Shown here one piece after another: positions 39,638 to 49,558 of a stretch of 64,000 bases of DNA. This DNA is from CAYJBH01 sp964369445 (GTDB lineage Bacteria > Bacillota > Clostridia > Oscillospirales > Ruminococcaceae). The DNA is taken from NCBI GenBank assembly GCA_964369445.1, contig CAYJFU010000001.1, forward strand, positions 28,923-92,922, read 5' to 3'. Position 1 is the stretch's first letter, and each line of letters opens with the position of its first letter. Under the pieces are notes generated by a model. It did not search any database. It was not told the origin of the DNA and worked only from the letters and a program-made list of their open reading frames with translations. Both the position numbers and the translations under genes were made by a program.

Positions 39638-41536
39638 TTATTGACTATTGACAACACCGTTTATCACTATTTCAACGTTAAAGGTAAACTCGTGCACCGT
39701 AACATTCAGCCTGCCGCCGCTGTCATTGACAAAATCTCTGGTGTTTTGCAGACCCAAACCGTGCCCCTTGCCGATTTTGCGCGTTAAAAGCTGTTCGGGA
39801 CTGCCGGCAATGCGTCCGTCAAACGGGTTTTCGCAGTTGATAATCAACAGGTTTTTGTGGTGCTTTATGCTTATATTGATATATCTGTCACCCTGCACAG
39901 CCTCCTGAGCGTCAAGTGCATTTTGCAGAATATTAGACAGCACACCGCAAATCTGCTTATCGTAATTAAACTCCTTTACGGCCACGTTGCACTTACAATA
40001 AAATTCCACTCCCTGCTCTTGTGCTTTGTCGGCAAACCATGACAAAACAATGTTTATTATCTCATTATCGCAAAAGGATTTTTGCTTGAACGCGCCTATC
40101 TCCTCCGCGAGATCGGCGAGGTAGCCGCGTGCCTTCGCCGTTTCTCCTTTGTCAAGCAGTCCTGCGACGCTTCGCAGGTGGTGGGTTATGTCATGTCTGT
40201 AGCGTTGGGTGGCAAGTTCGCCCTGCTCTACCTGCTCGTATCGGTTGCGGTACATCTCGATTTGCAGGTTAACGACATCCAACTCTGACTCCGCTTTAAG
40301 CCGTAAGGTGAGCGCTTCCCTGATAGTCTCGGTCAACAGCATAACACAAAACACGATTATCGCTATGTGCTGAAAAAACATGTACGGCGTGTTAAAATAT
40401 AGCATTTCAAACACATCTCCGCTAAAAAATGCTGTGTATAACGCATATTTTAGATAGTCTAAAGCGTAACCTGCCATCAGCACCAGCGAGGCTATTGCAT
40501 AGGTGCGGTTTTGCACCTCTCCCATACGTGCAAGCTTGACAGCCATAGCACCGCTTATTACAATGAAGGGCGCTGTGACATATACACGCATTAAGTTTAT
40601 CGAGCTGAGATCCAGTAAAAACAAAGCTCTGCCAACGATTGCCACCGCAAAAACCACAAGAATGAAATACGACAGTTTGCCTTCTATAAGCCTTTTATCG
40701 CAGGCGGCAAGCATCATAAAAATCATGGGCGCTACAAGCGTGTCAAACAGATAATAAAGACCGTCAAACAAAAACGACAGTGCAGGGCTGTAGTTGAATA
40801 TGTGCCACAACACCGTGAGATCGGTGGCGCTGAACATCACCCACATCGCTAGTCCAAAGCTAAGTGTTACAAACACTTTTGTGCTCTTTTTGCGCAACCG
40901 ATAAGCAAAAAATAAAAACAGCATCACCAGCAGTGTCACAATAGCAAACACTACGGTGAAAAGCACCAGAACATTATCCGCTAAATCGCGTAGCACAAAC
41001 AGGTGTCGCGCACCGATTTGCACATCGGAGATAAGCTTTATTTCGCCTGTCATGGCCGGCCATGAGGAGATGACCACCTTGACCGGTTTGCCGGCATCTT
41101 CCGCCTCGAGCGGCACCGCCATATAGTGTGTTGGGTTTTTGAGCACACGCTCGGTTGGGTGCGCGTCTGCATCACCGAACGACAGCCGAAGTCCGCCGTC
41201 TATGCTTATATCCACCTGTTGCGCTACCGAGGAAAACCACAGCACGTCGCCGGGGCTTATCACGTCCGGCAGGGTGTTTTCGAGGGTAATTTCTCTCAGC
41301 ACTTCTTCGTAAGGCACCTTTACCGGAAGGTCGGTTTGCGCCACTGTGCCGACATCATCGCTGTAGTCCCACAGCTGTTGCAAGCTTTGTATCGTTTGGC
41401 GATGCACCGGGTTTAGGCTGCTGTACTGTGCGGCGCGTAGCGCCACAACAACCACTGTTGCCGCCGAAAGCCCCATTAATACTGCAAACAATACGCTCAA
41501 CAGTGCGTTAAAACTGCGTTTTTCCCACCCAATCAA
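39638..41536 (-). CDS. Membrane sensor histidine kinase, GHKL/AgrC-like, with extracytoplasmic domain
   Basis: 632 aa. One N-terminal membrane helix is followed by a ~150-residue extracytoplasmic region (~35-185) and then about seven helices (~190-395), like 7TM-DISM-type receptors. A cytosolic coiled segment leads to the dimerisation/phosphorylation box RYRHDITHHLRSVAGLL (~residue 450) and an HATPase_c_5 domain with NILQNALDAQ and GKGHGLGLQN. It should phosphorylate the LytTR regulator encoded just upstream. It starts with TTG inside the regulator's 3' end (29-base overlap). The ligand is unknown. Confidence 0.85.
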   Translation of the reverse strand: MIGWEKRSFNALLSVLFAVLMGLSAATVVVVALRAAQYSSLNPVHRQTIQSLQQLWDYSDDVGTVAQTDLPVKVPYEEVLREITLENTLPDVISPGDVLWFSSVAQQVDISIDGGLRLSFGDADAHPTERVLKNPTHYMAVPLEAEDAGKPVKVVISSWPAMTGEIKLISDVQIGARHLFVLRDLADNVLVLFTVVFAIVTLLVMLFLFFAYRLRKKSTKVFVTLSFGLAMWVMFSATDLTVLWHIFNYSPALSFLFDGLYYLFDTLVAPMIFMMLAACDKRLIEGKLSYFILVVFAVAIVGRALFLLDLSSINLMRVYVTAPFIVISGAMAVKLARMGEVQNRTYAIASLVLMAGYALDYLKYALYTAFFSGDVFEMLYFNTPYMFFQHIAIIVFCVMLLTETIREALTLRLKAESELDVVNLQIEMYRNRYEQVEQGELATQRYRHDITHHLRSVAGLLDKGETAKARGYLADLAEEIGAFKQKSFCDNEIINIVLSWFADKAQEQGVEFYCKCNVAVKEFNYDKQICGVLSNILQNALDAQEAVQGDRYINISIKHHKNLLIINCENPFDGRIAGSPEQLLTRKIGKGHGLGLQNTRDFVNDSGGRLNVTVHEFTFNVEIVINGVVNSQ

Positions 41537-42239
41537 AATATTTGTCCCTCATCTGCTTTCTTGCCCGAACCTTAATGGGAATATCACTTCCGTCCTCCAT
41601 TGTGAAACAGTTTCCGGCATTTACAACCAAGTCCATGTTGACGATGTAGCTTCTGTTACACCACAAAAACCTGTCGTCAAGCAGATAGTCAATGTCGGAC
41701 AATTTGCCGCGTACACTGTGTTTTGTACCACCTGTTGTATGGATGATGACTTTGTGCAGGTCACTTTCCAAATAAAGTATGTTGCTGAGCGGTATTCGCT
41801 TGCCTACTTTTTTTAGATCAAGCACTTTTTCGCTGTTGGAGTGTTTGTCGCGGTTTAGCTCCTGTAATATCTCATGCAGCCGTTTAATATTGTCTTCTAT
41901 CGGTTTCAGCAGGTAGTCGAACGCTTTTACCGAATACCCTTTTATCGCAAATTCGTCGGTTGTAGTTAAAAATACTATGGCGCAGTCACAGCCGTTTTCA
42001 CGCAGTGCCTTTGCTGTGTCGTAGCCGTTAAGCTCCCCCATAAATATATCGATAAACACAACGTCGGGGTGAAAACCGTCCTGCACGCGCTTGATAAGTT
42101 CTTCGCCGACACCGTGCTCACTGACAACAATCGGCTGCCTCTTCTGCTGTGACCACTGCTGTACCGCTTGTGCCACCGCCTTGCGGTCGTCATCGTTGTC
42201 ATCGCATACCACAATATTAAAAAATTCCAATGTGGGCAT
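41508..42239 (-). CDS. LytTR-family response regulator
   Basis: 243 aa. The receiver domain (~1-125) has the acidic cluster VVCDDNDDDR, phosphoacceptor Asp in DVVFIDIFMGELNG and Lys in SVKAFDYLLKPI. The LytTR DNA-binding domain (~145-240) has IPLSNILYLESDLHKVIIHT and FLWCNRSYIVN. AgrA/VirR-like regulators bind direct repeats upstream of target operons. It lies 11 bases after the second dynamin gene and overlaps the kinase gene, so it is co-transcribed with both. Confidence 0.9.
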   Translation of the reverse strand: MPTLEFFNIVVCDDNDDDRKAVAQAVQQWSQQKRQPIVVSEHGVGEELIKRVQDGFHPDVVFIDIFMGELNGYDTAKALRENGCDCAIVFLTTTDEFAIKGYSVKAFDYLLKPIEDNIKRLHEILQELNRDKHSNSEKVLDLKKVGKRIPLSNILYLESDLHKVIIHTTGGTKHSVRGKLSDIDYLLDDRFLWCNRSYIVNMDLVVNAGNCFTMEDGSDIPIKVRARKQMRDKYFDWVGKTQF

Positions 42240-42250
42240 TATCCCCTTTC

Positions 42251-44350
42251 CTAAAGATATCTTGAAATAACCTCCGTCGCCTCCACTCGAGTGCGCAGTG
42301 TTTTTGTCGCCTGTCGTTGTTGCTGTGTCAATTCCGCCTGTTTTGTGTAGTACCCGTCAAGTAGCAGATGGCACATGTGTTCGTTGGCGCGCTTGACCGA
42401 CACCGAAAACATTCGAACGTTTTTGAGCAGTGCGGCGGTCGTCGCATCCGTCATGCTCTTGATAAGCTGCTGTGAGTAATCCAGCAGTTGCTGTGAGTGC
42501 TCCTCATCCACAACGCCGGTGCCGAAGCGTTTAGTTAGTTGCTGTCGTTGCTCGCTAAAATCCGTTTGCAAGTGTGGCATCGTCAATCGGTCGAGCGACA
42601 CCCCAATAATGTGGCCTATGTCAAGACCGCTCGCATTTGCCAGCGGTAGCAGGTCTTTTACAAGCCGCTCTTTTAGGCTATCCGCAGACAGCAAGTCGGC
42701 GCGCAAACCTTTGTACAACTCAACAGTGCCGTCCTCGATAAACTTCATCTCCTCGAGCACGTCGTTGACATCGCAATAGCGGTATGCCTTTTGTCGCGTT
42801 ATGTATTCCTTGTGTGTCTTTCTCCACGAAAAGGGGTTCCACCACATGCTGTCGTTGACATCTACGCCGATATTGACAACATCTATGCCGGTTTTTACCG
42901 TCGGTTTTATGCTGTGCAAGCTGTCAAAAAGCCCTGATGCGTTATCATAAGCCAACTGTTCCACTGCACCGTAACATTCCTCAAACGCTGTGTCGACAAG
43001 CGCCTTGATATCATTTATCTCGCCCGTAACACGCCTTATATCCTCATCCCACTTAGGTAAAAATTCGCCCTTTATCTTGTGCATCTGCTGTTGCAGTTCA
43101 ATATTTTTGCCGTGCAGATACTGTTTAAGCTCACTGTTTGCCACAACGGCAAATGATGCCGCTTTGCTCACAAGTAACTCATTTTTTTGTGATACCATGT
43201 CTGAGAACAGACCTCGCACAACCTCAAAGCCCGACACCTCACTCAGCGTATCGTGGTGCAACTGCATATATTGCTCCAGCTGTGTACCGACATGATGCTC
43301 CAGTTCCGAGTACCGCTCAGGGGGCACGCTTAACATTCTATTCGCCACCACCGATATGAAATACGGTTTTTGACACTCGTTAACAACGTCGATCACCTGT
43401 GCACTGCACCCTGAATCGGCAAGTTGTTTGCTCATAAGCCCTATGGTTTTTTTCGCCCTTTTAAATAATGCCGCGCGCAGGTCGCTGTCTACGGTGCGGT
43501 AGTTGTCACCGTCACGCAGTGCATCCATAAGCGCGTTGTCGTACTGACTGCCGATTAGCACAAGCTTTTTTATACCCTTTTGCGGCAGCTGAGAGCTTAT
43601 AAGTGCCATGTCGTTGCTGTCAAGAAAGTAGCTTGCACGACTTAGGAAAAATGCCGCATCACACCGCTCAATAAACTCCTGCGTTTTTACACGGCGCGAC
43701 GGTACGGGGTCGTTAAGGCCCGGCGTGTCGACTATGGATATGTTTTTTATGTCGGGTATGTCCGCCTTGATCGTCACGGATTTTACAAAAGGCGTGTACC
43801 GTCCTTTTTCTCCGACGTACTCTTCAAGCAACTCATTAAAATCACTGATGTGTTGTATCGCTATGTCTTGCCGCCCAATTTCAAAGCACTCATTCATCGA
43901 GACGGTGCTGTTTTGCGCCATTTCCATCAGATCGCGCGCCGCATGTGTCTGCTGTGTATCGAGTGTCGAGCGCGCCGTCTTTTTCAACTGCGCCCACTCA
44001 AATACGTCGTAAAACTCCACACACAGGCGGTTTTGCTCGCTATGCTCAACCATCGTGAGCGTTGATGTCTTAGGGGTGGAGGCATACGGCAACACTGCTT
44101 CGCCGTTAAAAAGCAATGCGTTCAAAAAGGAAGACTTTCCCGCTTTGACCTGACCTATGACAGCAATGTTAAACTTGCGATTTTCGTCATAAAAGTCCTC
44201 GACTTTTTTCTGGAAGTTTTGTTTTATGTCGGTGAGTCCGTCAAGTTCTATAAAATTGCTGTATACATTTAGGGCAGATTGTATATCCCCTATGTACTGT
44301 AAAAAACGCCTGTTCTGTTCATCCTGCGCCACTTTTATGTCATGTATCAT
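42251..44350 (-). CDS. Bacterial dynamin-like GTPase, second of a pair
   Basis: 699 aa. Large GTPase of the dynamin superfamily; relatives remodel or tether membranes. G1 is GQVKAGKSSFLNALL (~residue 65) and G3 is DTPGLNDPVPS (~residue 212). G4 looks degenerate (IGSQYDNA rather than T/NKxD). Long predicted helices follow (about 350-690), consistent with a stalk/bundle. A short aromatic NPFSWRK segment near residue 500 may be a membrane-contact loop. ATG 44350 is chosen (AAAGGG 7 bases upstream). It starts 11 bases after its partner, typical of BDLP heteropairs. Confidence 0.82.
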   Translation of the reverse strand: MIHDIKVAQDEQNRRFLQYIGDIQSALNVYSNFIELDGLTDIKQNFQKKVEDFYDENRKFNIAVIGQVKAGKSSFLNALLFNGEAVLPYASTPKTSTLTMVEHSEQNRLCVEFYDVFEWAQLKKTARSTLDTQQTHAARDLMEMAQNSTVSMNECFEIGRQDIAIQHISDFNELLEEYVGEKGRYTPFVKSVTIKADIPDIKNISIVDTPGLNDPVPSRRVKTQEFIERCDAAFFLSRASYFLDSNDMALISSQLPQKGIKKLVLIGSQYDNALMDALRDGDNYRTVDSDLRAALFKRAKKTIGLMSKQLADSGCSAQVIDVVNECQKPYFISVVANRMLSVPPERYSELEHHVGTQLEQYMQLHHDTLSEVSGFEVVRGLFSDMVSQKNELLVSKAASFAVVANSELKQYLHGKNIELQQQMHKIKGEFLPKWDEDIRRVTGEINDIKALVDTAFEECYGAVEQLAYDNASGLFDSLHSIKPTVKTGIDVVNIGVDVNDSMWWNPFSWRKTHKEYITRQKAYRYCDVNDVLEEMKFIEDGTVELYKGLRADLLSADSLKERLVKDLLPLANASGLDIGHIIGVSLDRLTMPHLQTDFSEQRQQLTKRFGTGVVDEEHSQQLLDYSQQLIKSMTDATTAALLKNVRMFSVSVKRANEHMCHLLLDGYYTKQAELTQQQRQATKTLRTRVEATEVISRYL

Positions 44351-44361
44351 GCACACACCCT

Positions 44362-45912
44362 TTAGTTGCTGAGTTGTTCCGTCAAATGTTCTATCGTCTC
44401 GATATCGGCTTTTAGGGAGGTTAAATCTTTATCGTCGTCGTCGTCCTGCGTCTTGCAAAGTCCTGCACCCACCCTGTCTTTAATGTCCTGCGCCATAGAA
44501 ATTTGGTTTGCCCCCGACACTTTGTACTCTCGCAGGAAATGTTGAACCCCTGTGCGTATGCACTCCAATATGTGTTGCTGTAACTCCGGCAACAGCAACT
44601 CTCTTACAATCACATCGCCGTCCTGCTTTTTCACCCTGCGCCCTAAACGATTTACAATGGCGGCTATGCCCTGCTTAAAGTCCTCCTCCTTTTGTAGTGA
44701 CACCTCCAAAATTGGGGCGGTGACATCGCTTTCCTTTATCTCATTTGAACATTCCAGCAGACCGTAAAGCTCAAAGCGACTGTTCAGCTCCCTTTGATGC
44801 GCGAAAAAAATGGGGTAAAATTGCGCATAGGACAGTTTGTTGATAAAAGCCGGTATAATGCCACTCAAAAATGTATTGACATCCTGTCCCGACGACGTGA
44901 CGTTCAGTAGCGGCTCGCACAGTTCCTGTGTCAACGTCGACAGGTCGCGTGCGGCTCTATCCACCGCGCCGACAACCTGTCCGGCGAGATCGCGTGTCTT
45001 TTTGTTGTGGCTTTCCAAAAAGTCGCCAAACTGGCTTTGATGCTTTTGTACCAGTCGATGCCGTTCCGATACCGGCAGTTGGTAATAGAGCATCTCATTT
45101 GCAAGCACGGTTTTAATACAGTTGCACATAAATAGCAACTGCCGCTTGACCTGCTGTTCCTTTTCGCCGACAAGATAACCGTTTATCTGAGTTAAAAGTT
45201 GATGCAGTTCATCAAGGTAGGCATCCCGCCCAGAGCTTACCTTTGCTATATGCACCGTCTTTGAGGGTAAAAATGTCCTTATCGTCTCGCGCACAAATTC
45301 AATATTGCGGCTTATGTCCTTTTGCGGCAGTTTGTCACACTTTGTCAGCATGACAAAGACCGGTTTTTGCGTCGTGGCGTAAGTGCTGAGCAGTTGCACA
45401 AGCGAGTGTTTGACGACCGGCTCGTCCGCCGCTATGACAAGTAGATAGGCATAGCAGTTTAGCAGGTGGTCGCGCACCCACCGCTCGTGTTGCTCGGTGC
45501 CACTGTCGTAGCCCGGCAGGTCGACAAGCGTTATATTTTCAATGACACGAAGCTGTTCGCTGTCTGTTTTTAGAACAATGCGTGTCACACCGGCAAGCTC
45601 TACGCTTCTGTCGCGCAGGGCGCACAGGTCGGTACGCTGCATTATTTCATCGCGGTAAACGGCAAGTTCGTTGTCGCCATAGCGTATCTCCACCGGTGGG
45701 CACACCTCCGGCACAATGCCGGTGGGTAAAAGTGGTCTGCCAAACAGCGCATTGACGGCGGAACTTTTGCCGGTGTTAAAGGCACCCACAATTGGTAGCG
45801 TGACGGAATAGGTCTGCACATCATGTAGTGCGACCGTCTGCGTCGAGATATCGACGTTGTACTTTTGAGCTATATGTGTGAGGATATCTAAACACTGGAT
45901 TGACTGCTGCAA
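44362..45912 (-). CDS. Bacterial dynamin-like GTPase, first of a pair
   Basis: 516 aa. G1 GAFNTGKSSAVNALFG (~residue 36), a G2-like Thr in TGIVPEVCP, G3 DLPGYDSGTEQ (~residue 125) and a proper G4 TKCDKLP (~residue 185) give a complete GTPase domain. It is followed by a ~300-residue helical region. It is shorter than its partner and has the better G4, so the two may act as an asymmetric pair. TTG 45912 is chosen because GGAGG lies 5 bases upstream; the frame opens at 45924. It is first gene of the dynamin-regulator-kinase-transporter run. Confidence 0.82.
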   Translation of the reverse strand: MQQSIQCLDILTHIAQKYNVDISTQTVALHDVQTYSVTLPIVGAFNTGKSSAVNALFGRPLLPTGIVPEVCPPVEIRYGDNELAVYRDEIMQRTDLCALRDRSVELAGVTRIVLKTDSEQLRVIENITLVDLPGYDSGTEQHERWVRDHLLNCYAYLLVIAADEPVVKHSLVQLLSTYATTQKPVFVMLTKCDKLPQKDISRNIEFVRETIRTFLPSKTVHIAKVSSGRDAYLDELHQLLTQINGYLVGEKEQQVKRQLLFMCNCIKTVLANEMLYYQLPVSERHRLVQKHQSQFGDFLESHNKKTRDLAGQVVGAVDRAARDLSTLTQELCEPLLNVTSSGQDVNTFLSGIIPAFINKLSYAQFYPIFFAHQRELNSRFELYGLLECSNEIKESDVTAPILEVSLQKEEDFKQGIAAIVNRLGRRVKKQDGDVIVRELLLPELQQHILECIRTGVQHFLREYKVSGANQISMAQDIKDRVGAGLCKTQDDDDDKDLTSLKADIETIEHLTEQLSN

Positions 45913-45941
45913 TGACGCCTCCAAAATGACATATATATTTA

Positions 45942-45947
45942 ATTATA
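45942..45947 (-). promoter_or_regulatory. Candidate -10 box of the dynamin/two-component operon
   Basis: Minus-strand TATAAT in an extremely AT-rich stretch, ~30 bases before the TTG start. No good -35 is at 16-18 bases, so activator-dependent transcription is possible. The rest of 45948-46172 holds no gene or repeat I can identify. Confidence 0.4.
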
Positions 45948-46172
45948 TCAATAAATTAAGAAAAATACCAGTGTTTAACCAAATTAATCATCAATAACCT
46001 TGATTTGTTTCCCATTTATCTTCCCTGATGACGGTTGGAAAGTATACGTGAACGTTTCTTTAAAGTGTTGACATTCCACCTCCTATAGGCAAAAAGCTGC
46101 GCGAAACCAAAGTCGTGCGCTGCACAACCTCTTTTTAATGTGTTTTAACTATGACATCAATTTATATAAATA

Positions 46173-47294
46173 CTAGCCTACCACGACATAGCCACCCAGA
46201 CTGATATTGTCTACTGCGGCTGTCTGTGGTACAGACAAGTAGCTGTTTACACCCATATAACAGTATGTGTCGGTGTGGTGTGACTTGCGCAGGCAGACAA
46301 GTTTAAACCGTGTACCAATGCCGCTGTAGCTCTCTATAAGTTTTTCGAGATCCTTTTCGCTTATCGGCAGTGTGTCTTTGTCGCCGGACAGGTTGAGTAT
46401 AACCGCAAAGTGGTTGCGCGTGTCGCCGTAAAGTTCCATTGAAAGCTTTTTGGCGGCGGCACTGCCGGGCGAGCGGCTCCACTGAAAGTTCTCGATAATA
46501 TGCGGACGTATGCCGGTCGCAAGCGTTATAACCTCTTCAAGGGTCTTGCGCGTGCCTTTGCCGCCCTGAAACACGTCAAGATGTTTTATCATATAGCGAA
46601 GTTGCGACGGTGTAAACATCTTTGCGTGCTCTTCAATGCCCAGCCACGAGGCAAGTTTTGTCACATTTTCACCGTCCGCCTTTTCGTAGTCAAGTAAGTT
46701 TGGCAGATCGTCGATGCGTCGCTCGATGTCCAGATACCGCGACTGCATGACGGCAATGTACCTGTCGAAAAACTCATCTCCTTGGTATATCTCCGGCAGA
46801 TAGTCGGTGAAGGTGTATTTGGGGAACTCCAACCGCATACCGTCTATCTTAGCGGTTGCGCCGTCTTTCAGCACCGCCGCGACATACACAAACACATAGC
46901 GCCCCATCAGTGAGTGCAATATTACATCCTGCGTGTCGATTGCCCTTACATGTGGCAGCGCACACAGCAATGCACCCTTCGCCTCCGTCGGCACTTCGTC
47001 GGAGTGCAGCACCGTATCAAGACGCGTCGGCTTATCATTGTAGAAGATGTCAAGGGTGTCCGTTGCCGCCACTATGACCTCCAGCCGAAGATGTGCAAAC
47101 TCACCCTCCAGTATGAGGCGGTTGTAGGTCATGTCCTCATCCTTTGTGTCAAATGTGCGCGTGATGTAACATGCCATGTCACCGCTGTCAGCACAAAGGC
47201 ACAGGTTTTGTTCGGCATCCGCTGCAAACCCGTTTTTGTAACCGTTTTGCAGTGCTCGCTTATAAAAATTTATGTATTTTAATTGCGTTTTCAT
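46173..47294 (-). CDS. Phage tail protein I-like baseplate component of the injection system
   Basis: 373 aa. The C-terminal two thirds (~150-373) match the tail-protein-I type found at the baseplate rim of contractile systems: FTDYLPEIYQGDEFFDRYI, then LDIERRIDDLPNLLDYEKA, LASWLG and FQGGKGTRKTLEEVI. The N-terminal ~150 residues are a beta-rich domain I cannot name, possibly a fibre-attachment or decoration part. RBS AAAGGTG. It is the last gene of the minus-strand eCIS cluster. No separate tail fibre gene follows before the dynamin operon. Confidence 0.8.
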   Translation of the reverse strand: MKTQLKYINFYKRALQNGYKNGFAADAEQNLCLCADSGDMACYITRTFDTKDEDMTYNRLILEGEFAHLRLEVIVAATDTLDIFYNDKPTRLDTVLHSDEVPTEAKGALLCALPHVRAIDTQDVILHSLMGRYVFVYVAAVLKDGATAKIDGMRLEFPKYTFTDYLPEIYQGDEFFDRYIAVMQSRYLDIERRIDDLPNLLDYEKADGENVTKLASWLGIEEHAKMFTPSQLRYMIKHLDVFQGGKGTRKTLEEVITLATGIRPHIIENFQWSRSPGSAAAKKLSMELYGDTRNHFAVILNLSGDKDTLPISEKDLEKLIESYSGIGTRFKLVCLRKSHHTDTYCYMGVNSYLSVPQTAAVDNISLGGYVVVG

Positions 47295-47356
47295 CTTTCA
47301 CCTTTTGAGGTTATGTGTCGAAGGAAGTGGCATAGAGAGTTGATTTAGCGGCAACC

Positions 47357-47399
47357 TGTGTTCCTTATCCCCCGCCGTAGGCGGGGGATAAGGAACACA
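47357..47399. repeat. Dispersed long-hairpin repeat, copy 13
   Basis: A perfect stem TGTGTTCCTTATCCCCCGCC with its complement around GTA. It is the only copy inside the eCIS cluster, lying between the two last baseplate genes in the 177-base gap. The sequence just left of it (GCAACCTG-GTTCCTTATCC) resembles a partial copy at 11490-11513. Confidence 0.8.
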
Positions 47400-47471
47400 A
47401 AAAGTCAAATCAATTGCTATTGTCCTCACCCGTGTCGAATGACAACAACTTATGCGGGGAATATTTTCCTC

Positions 47472-49543
47472 TTATACAAACTCAATACCTATGTCATTGA
47501 GATAACTCAAGCTGTCGGGATGTACGACAATGTCGCCCTGCTCGTTTTTGTAGCCGCCGTTGCCGCTGTATTCCAGCGACAGGTCGGTTATCACTTTGAC
47601 GTTTTTGTGTAGCTCCAGTGCCGAGAACAGCCTTCCGTAGTCCACCGTCTTGCCAAACTCTCCCCTATCTACGCGGTCGATAACGGATGTGATAAACTCT
47701 TTCAGCTCGCTTTGTGCCTGCGAGGTGTTTTCGACAAGTGCTATGCGCCCGTAAACACTGACACCGACGTAACGCGCACTCTCCACCCTGATCTCGGTGG
47801 TTAACAGGCGGTACTTTTTCAGGTTGGAGGCTATGTTCCTCTTGTAGGATTCGCTTAAAATCGGCAATCTTCCACCGTATTTTGGTTTTACCGACAGTAC
47901 AACTGTGTTGGAATAATACGGTTCGTTGTAAGCTTCACAGTAATCCTTTATCGAGATGACGTTCATGCTGTCTATCATAAGACCGGGGGTGTTCATGACA
48001 ACCGCTTTGTAGTCCTCCGCCGTCACGGCGCGTGTGACCGCCGTAATCTTTGCCTCAATCTCCTGCTCCAGCTCGTCGGAGTTTTTACGCCGACTGCCAC
48101 CGATTGCACCCTCGATGTTGGTAACGGCATAGTCATAGCCGTCCTCCAAGCGGTCGATGCGCCCCTGTAGAACGTTTCCGCCCTCAAAGAGCGACGTCTT
48201 GACACCGACGACAACGACAAGTTTGTCCTGCTCCGGTTGCAGACCGTTTATGCCGTCACCGAAGTAAAAGCAGTTCGTGTCGACATCGTACCCGAAACAG
48301 CGGCTTTCATAACCCTCAGAGGTCATGTCGTCGCTGTGATGCCACAGCTCGTAGTAGGTTTTTCCATCCTGCTCGTGCACCAGTGCCAGTTGCATTTCGC
48401 ACATATTTTCAAGGTTGGCTTCAAAAAACAGTCGCTGTCCGGCGCATCCGTCCGTTATGCCCACCTCGACAGCGTACTCAATATCGCTGTCACAGACAAA
48501 CACCGCAAAAACGTCGCCTGCCTGCGGTTTTTCGCCGTCAAACACTATGCGGCGCTCGTTTTCCGTTCTGCCCTCCTGCAACTCGCACAGGTTGTCGTAG
48601 GCATCTGAGTCGTACCACAGTACAAACTCATCCCCCTCCTGCTTTGCTATCTTAACGCTGTCGGTAACACCGATGCGAAAATCAAGCTCGATACTCTCCC
48701 CCTCTTTATAGCTTACAAGGTGCGTGCTTGCAAGTGTGTTTGTCTGGCGCACCTCAGCACAGGCGGTAAAGACCCGTCCTATCGCCGGAAGTATGTCGTA
48801 CTCGTTGTCGGATATGGTACAGCGCAGGTAGTAAGCCTCTGCCATGTCCGGCAATTTGTACTGTTTTGCGCTTGTGTTTATATCAAAATGCACAAAGCCT
48901 GTGCGTAAAAAACCGCAAGTTTCATCCTGTAGGACGGTGCAAGGCAGGAAGTTTTTGCCGTCATAGTACTCCCAGGTGCACTTTGCAAGCGAAAACTCGT
49001 CGCCAAACGCGTTGCGCCCAGTCGGTGCCACCTCAAAGTAAACCGACGTGTTCGCGCTGAATTTTTTTTGGAAACCAAAGTAAACACTACACTCGTCGTG
49101 AATATCTCCGCAAAACTTCCGTCGACACCGGCAAAACGTGTCATATCCTTTTTGGTGTCGTTCACAGCGTTGTAAAGCGCCACCAACTCGTTGTTTGCCG
49201 CGTCAAACGGCGCTACCGTCTCAAAAACGGTGTCGTCGGCATAAAGTTTTGTGCCATGTGGCAGGTGGATAGCATTGCCGTCAACGGCGACAAAGCATCG
49301 CGCCGGCGTTGCAAGGGAGCTTATGCCGAGCAGTTTGAGATATTTCAAACGGTGCTGTTCGCCGGTCGCATCGAGGTAATAGTTGAGCGAGTCGATGAGC
49401 CAGTAAAACATCTGAAGCGTCGTAATACCCGGATCGTGGTGGTTAAGGTCCGTCCACTCGGCATTGATACGCGGTATCATTCGGCGCGCGCGCTCGAACA
49501 TACTGCTGTAATTCATATCGTCCAGTTGAGGAACGTGTAGCAT
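47472..49543 (-). CDS. Baseplate J-like wedge protein (Afp12-type), interrupted by a one-base frameshift
   Basis: About 690 aa when joined. ATG 49543 (RBS GGAGG) encodes the family N-terminus, e.g. RMIPRINAEWTDLNHHDPGI and MFYWLIDSLNYYLD, for ~145 codons. The downstream frame carries the remainder, e.g. SVYFEVAPTGRNAFGDEF and GDGINGLQP, to the stop at 47472. Adding one base near 49112-49115 (a run of four T on the coding strand) joins them and gives a natural SVYFGFQKKFSANTSVYFEV passage. It is a wedge subunit linking the baseplate hub to the periphery. Assembly error is likely but a real inactivation cannot be excluded. Confidence 0.8.
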
Positions 49544-49558
49544 TTTCGCCTCCGGTTG

